Assembly: GCA_018262775.1 (NCBI GenBank)
Contig: JADFDU010000003.1
Coordinates: forward strand, 21,628 to 85,627
DNA: 64,000 nt
DNA from: Rhodocyclaceae bacterium
GTDB taxonomy: Bacteria > Pseudomonadota > Gammaproteobacteria > Burkholderiales > Rhodocyclaceae
Direction of reading: 5' to 3'
Shown one piece after another: positions 63,422-64,000 of this stretch. Position 1 is the first letter of the stretch. Each line of letters begins with the position of its first letter. The translations under genes were made by a program, and so were the position numbers. The notes under the pieces are model-generated. The model searched no databases. It saw only the letters and a program-made list of their open reading frames with translations, and was not told the origin of the DNA.

Positions 63422-64000
63422 TCCCCGCCTCGTGCCACGCCTTCTGCACGGGCGAGAGCAGGTATTCGAGCACGCTACGTCGGCCGAGGAGGATTTCCGC
63501 CGTCGCCTGCATGCCGGCGGTGAGCGCCAGATGCTCGCTTTCATTCTCCGCGCCGAGCTGCATGGCTTTCAGCGCCACCAGTGCACGGTAGGTCAGCGGT
63601 GCGGGTTTGCCGTTCTTGTCCGCCACCGTCTGTCCTGAGCTTGTCGAAGGATCCGATGCGTCCGCGCTGACATGCTCCACCGTGCCCTCCACCATGCCGT
63701 ACTTCTGGAAGGGAAAGGCCGCCAGTTTCACCTTCACCGGCTGGCCGGCGCGCACGAAGCCGATGTCCTGGTTGGACACCCACACCTCGGCGCGCAAAAT
63801 CTCGTCTTGCGGCACCAAGGTGAGCAGCACCGTGCCCGGCTGCACTACCGTTCCGGCAGTGTGAGTGGCGATGTCCTTCACCACGCCGGCCTGCGAGGCC
63901 TTGAGTTCGAGCAATCCCTCCCGGTGCGCCTGCTTGGCACGTTCCTGTTCGAGCCTGTCCACCTGCCCCTGGATTTCGTTGCGCTCTGCAAATAACTGAC
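63411..64000 (-). CDS. HlyD-type periplasmic adaptor of a type I secretion system (partial)
   Basis: The last 195 or so residues are visible; the gene continues past the window end. Features are the coiled-coil end (ERNEIQGQVDRLEQERAKQ), the lipoyl-like half ELKASQAGVVKDIATHTAGTVVQPGT and the family segment ALTAGMQATAEILLGRRSVLEYLLSPV. It links an inner-membrane ABC exporter to an outer-membrane channel. The segment DPSTSSGQT in the beta-barrel region is encoded by an inserted intergenic-type repeat (63631-63654). Confidence 0.9.
   Translation of the reverse strand, partial: QLFAERNEIQGQVDRLEQERAKQAHREGLLELKASQAGVVKDIATHTAGTVVQPGTVLLTLVPQDEILRAEVWVSNQDIGFVRAGQPVKVKLAAFPFQKYGMVEGTVEHVSADASDPSTSSGQTVADKNGKPAPLTYRALVALKAMQLGAENESEHLALTAGMQATAEILLGRRSVLEYLLSPVQKAWHEAGRER
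63631..63654. repeat. Intergenic-type repeat inside the hlyD-type gene
   Basis: The TCCTGAGCTTGTCGAAGGA element, well known as a dispersed intergenic repeat in many bacteria, is here in frame and adds about eight residues to the adaptor. Confidence 0.8.

Overview
The window is GC-rich, gene-dense chromosomal DNA of a betaproteobacterium, most likely a Rhodocyclales-type anaerobic degrader of aromatics. Two things support this. The housekeeping order ribE-ribBA-ribH-nusB-thiL-pgpA-pncC-recA-recX-lptB-rpoN-hpf-ptsN-hprK is typical of that class. A complete anaerobic phenol cluster (phenylphosphate synthase plus phenylphosphate carboxylase) matches the known Thauera/Aromatoleum type. No rRNA, tRNA or CRISPR array was seen.

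Layout. 1-1.8 kb: end of an AAA_13-type ATPase gene and a companion gene of unknown function. 1.9-3.5 kb: LUD-domain protein and 3-hydroxybutyrate dehydrogenase. 3.7-10.3 kb: pyruvate dehydrogenase operon aceE-aceF-(proteasome homologue BPH)-lpdA, in which aceF and lpdA carry almost base-identical lipoyl domains. 10.3-11.4 kb: VapBC-type module and an RHS/IS3 remnant. 11.4-24.7 kb, minus strand: a 13-gene run read from ppsA to ppsB, ppsC, ppcB, ppcD, ppcA, ppcC, a third UbiD, UbiX, a DUF120 riboflavin-kinase-like gene, NUDIX, a flavin split-barrel protein, a PaaK-like CoA ligase and a metallophosphoesterase. 24.7-25.1 kb: a textbook sigma-54 promoter with two upstream activator sites. 25.1-28.5 kb: an XylR/DmpR-type activator, a second split-barrel protein and methionine gamma-lyase. 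28.5-31.6 kb: accessory DNA (unknown operon, AbrB/PIN pair). 31.6-42.4 kb: SDR, dsbA, SPOR protein, argS, ubiB, sodium-solute symporter, VanZ-like protein, mazG, ferredoxin, hydrolase and the ATPase of an ABC exporter. 42.4-45.05 kb: an accessory insertion (RelBE-type module, AT-rich cassette with inverted ends, HigBA-type module) separating that ATPase from its permease. 45.05-58.8 kb: permease, cutA, dsbD and the housekeeping run. 58.8-64 kb: PsiF-like protein, two CsgG-like envelope proteins, a transmembrane Ser/Thr kinase and the end of an HlyD-type adaptor.

How the genes work together. Phenol is phosphorylated by PpsABC, carboxylated by the PpcABCD complex (UbiD-type subunits) to 4-hydroxybenzoate and then probably activated to the CoA thioester. 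UbiX supplies prenylated FMN. The DUF120 protein next to it may supply FMN, which would make the operon self-sufficient for its unusual cofactor. Expression would depend on the adjacent activator and on sigma-54, whose gene (rpoN) is also in the window.

The most unusual signal is a dispersed bipartite 24-bp motif: AAAGTCAG, exactly ten variable bases, then ACGGCG. It occurs 16 times (8 on each strand) inside conserved genes, across stop codons and at the edges of every accessory segment from 28.5 to 45 kb. I recognise no described element with this form. A second theme is palindromic intergenic-type repeats that have entered reading frames in frame (aceF, lpdA, a hydrolase, hlyD).
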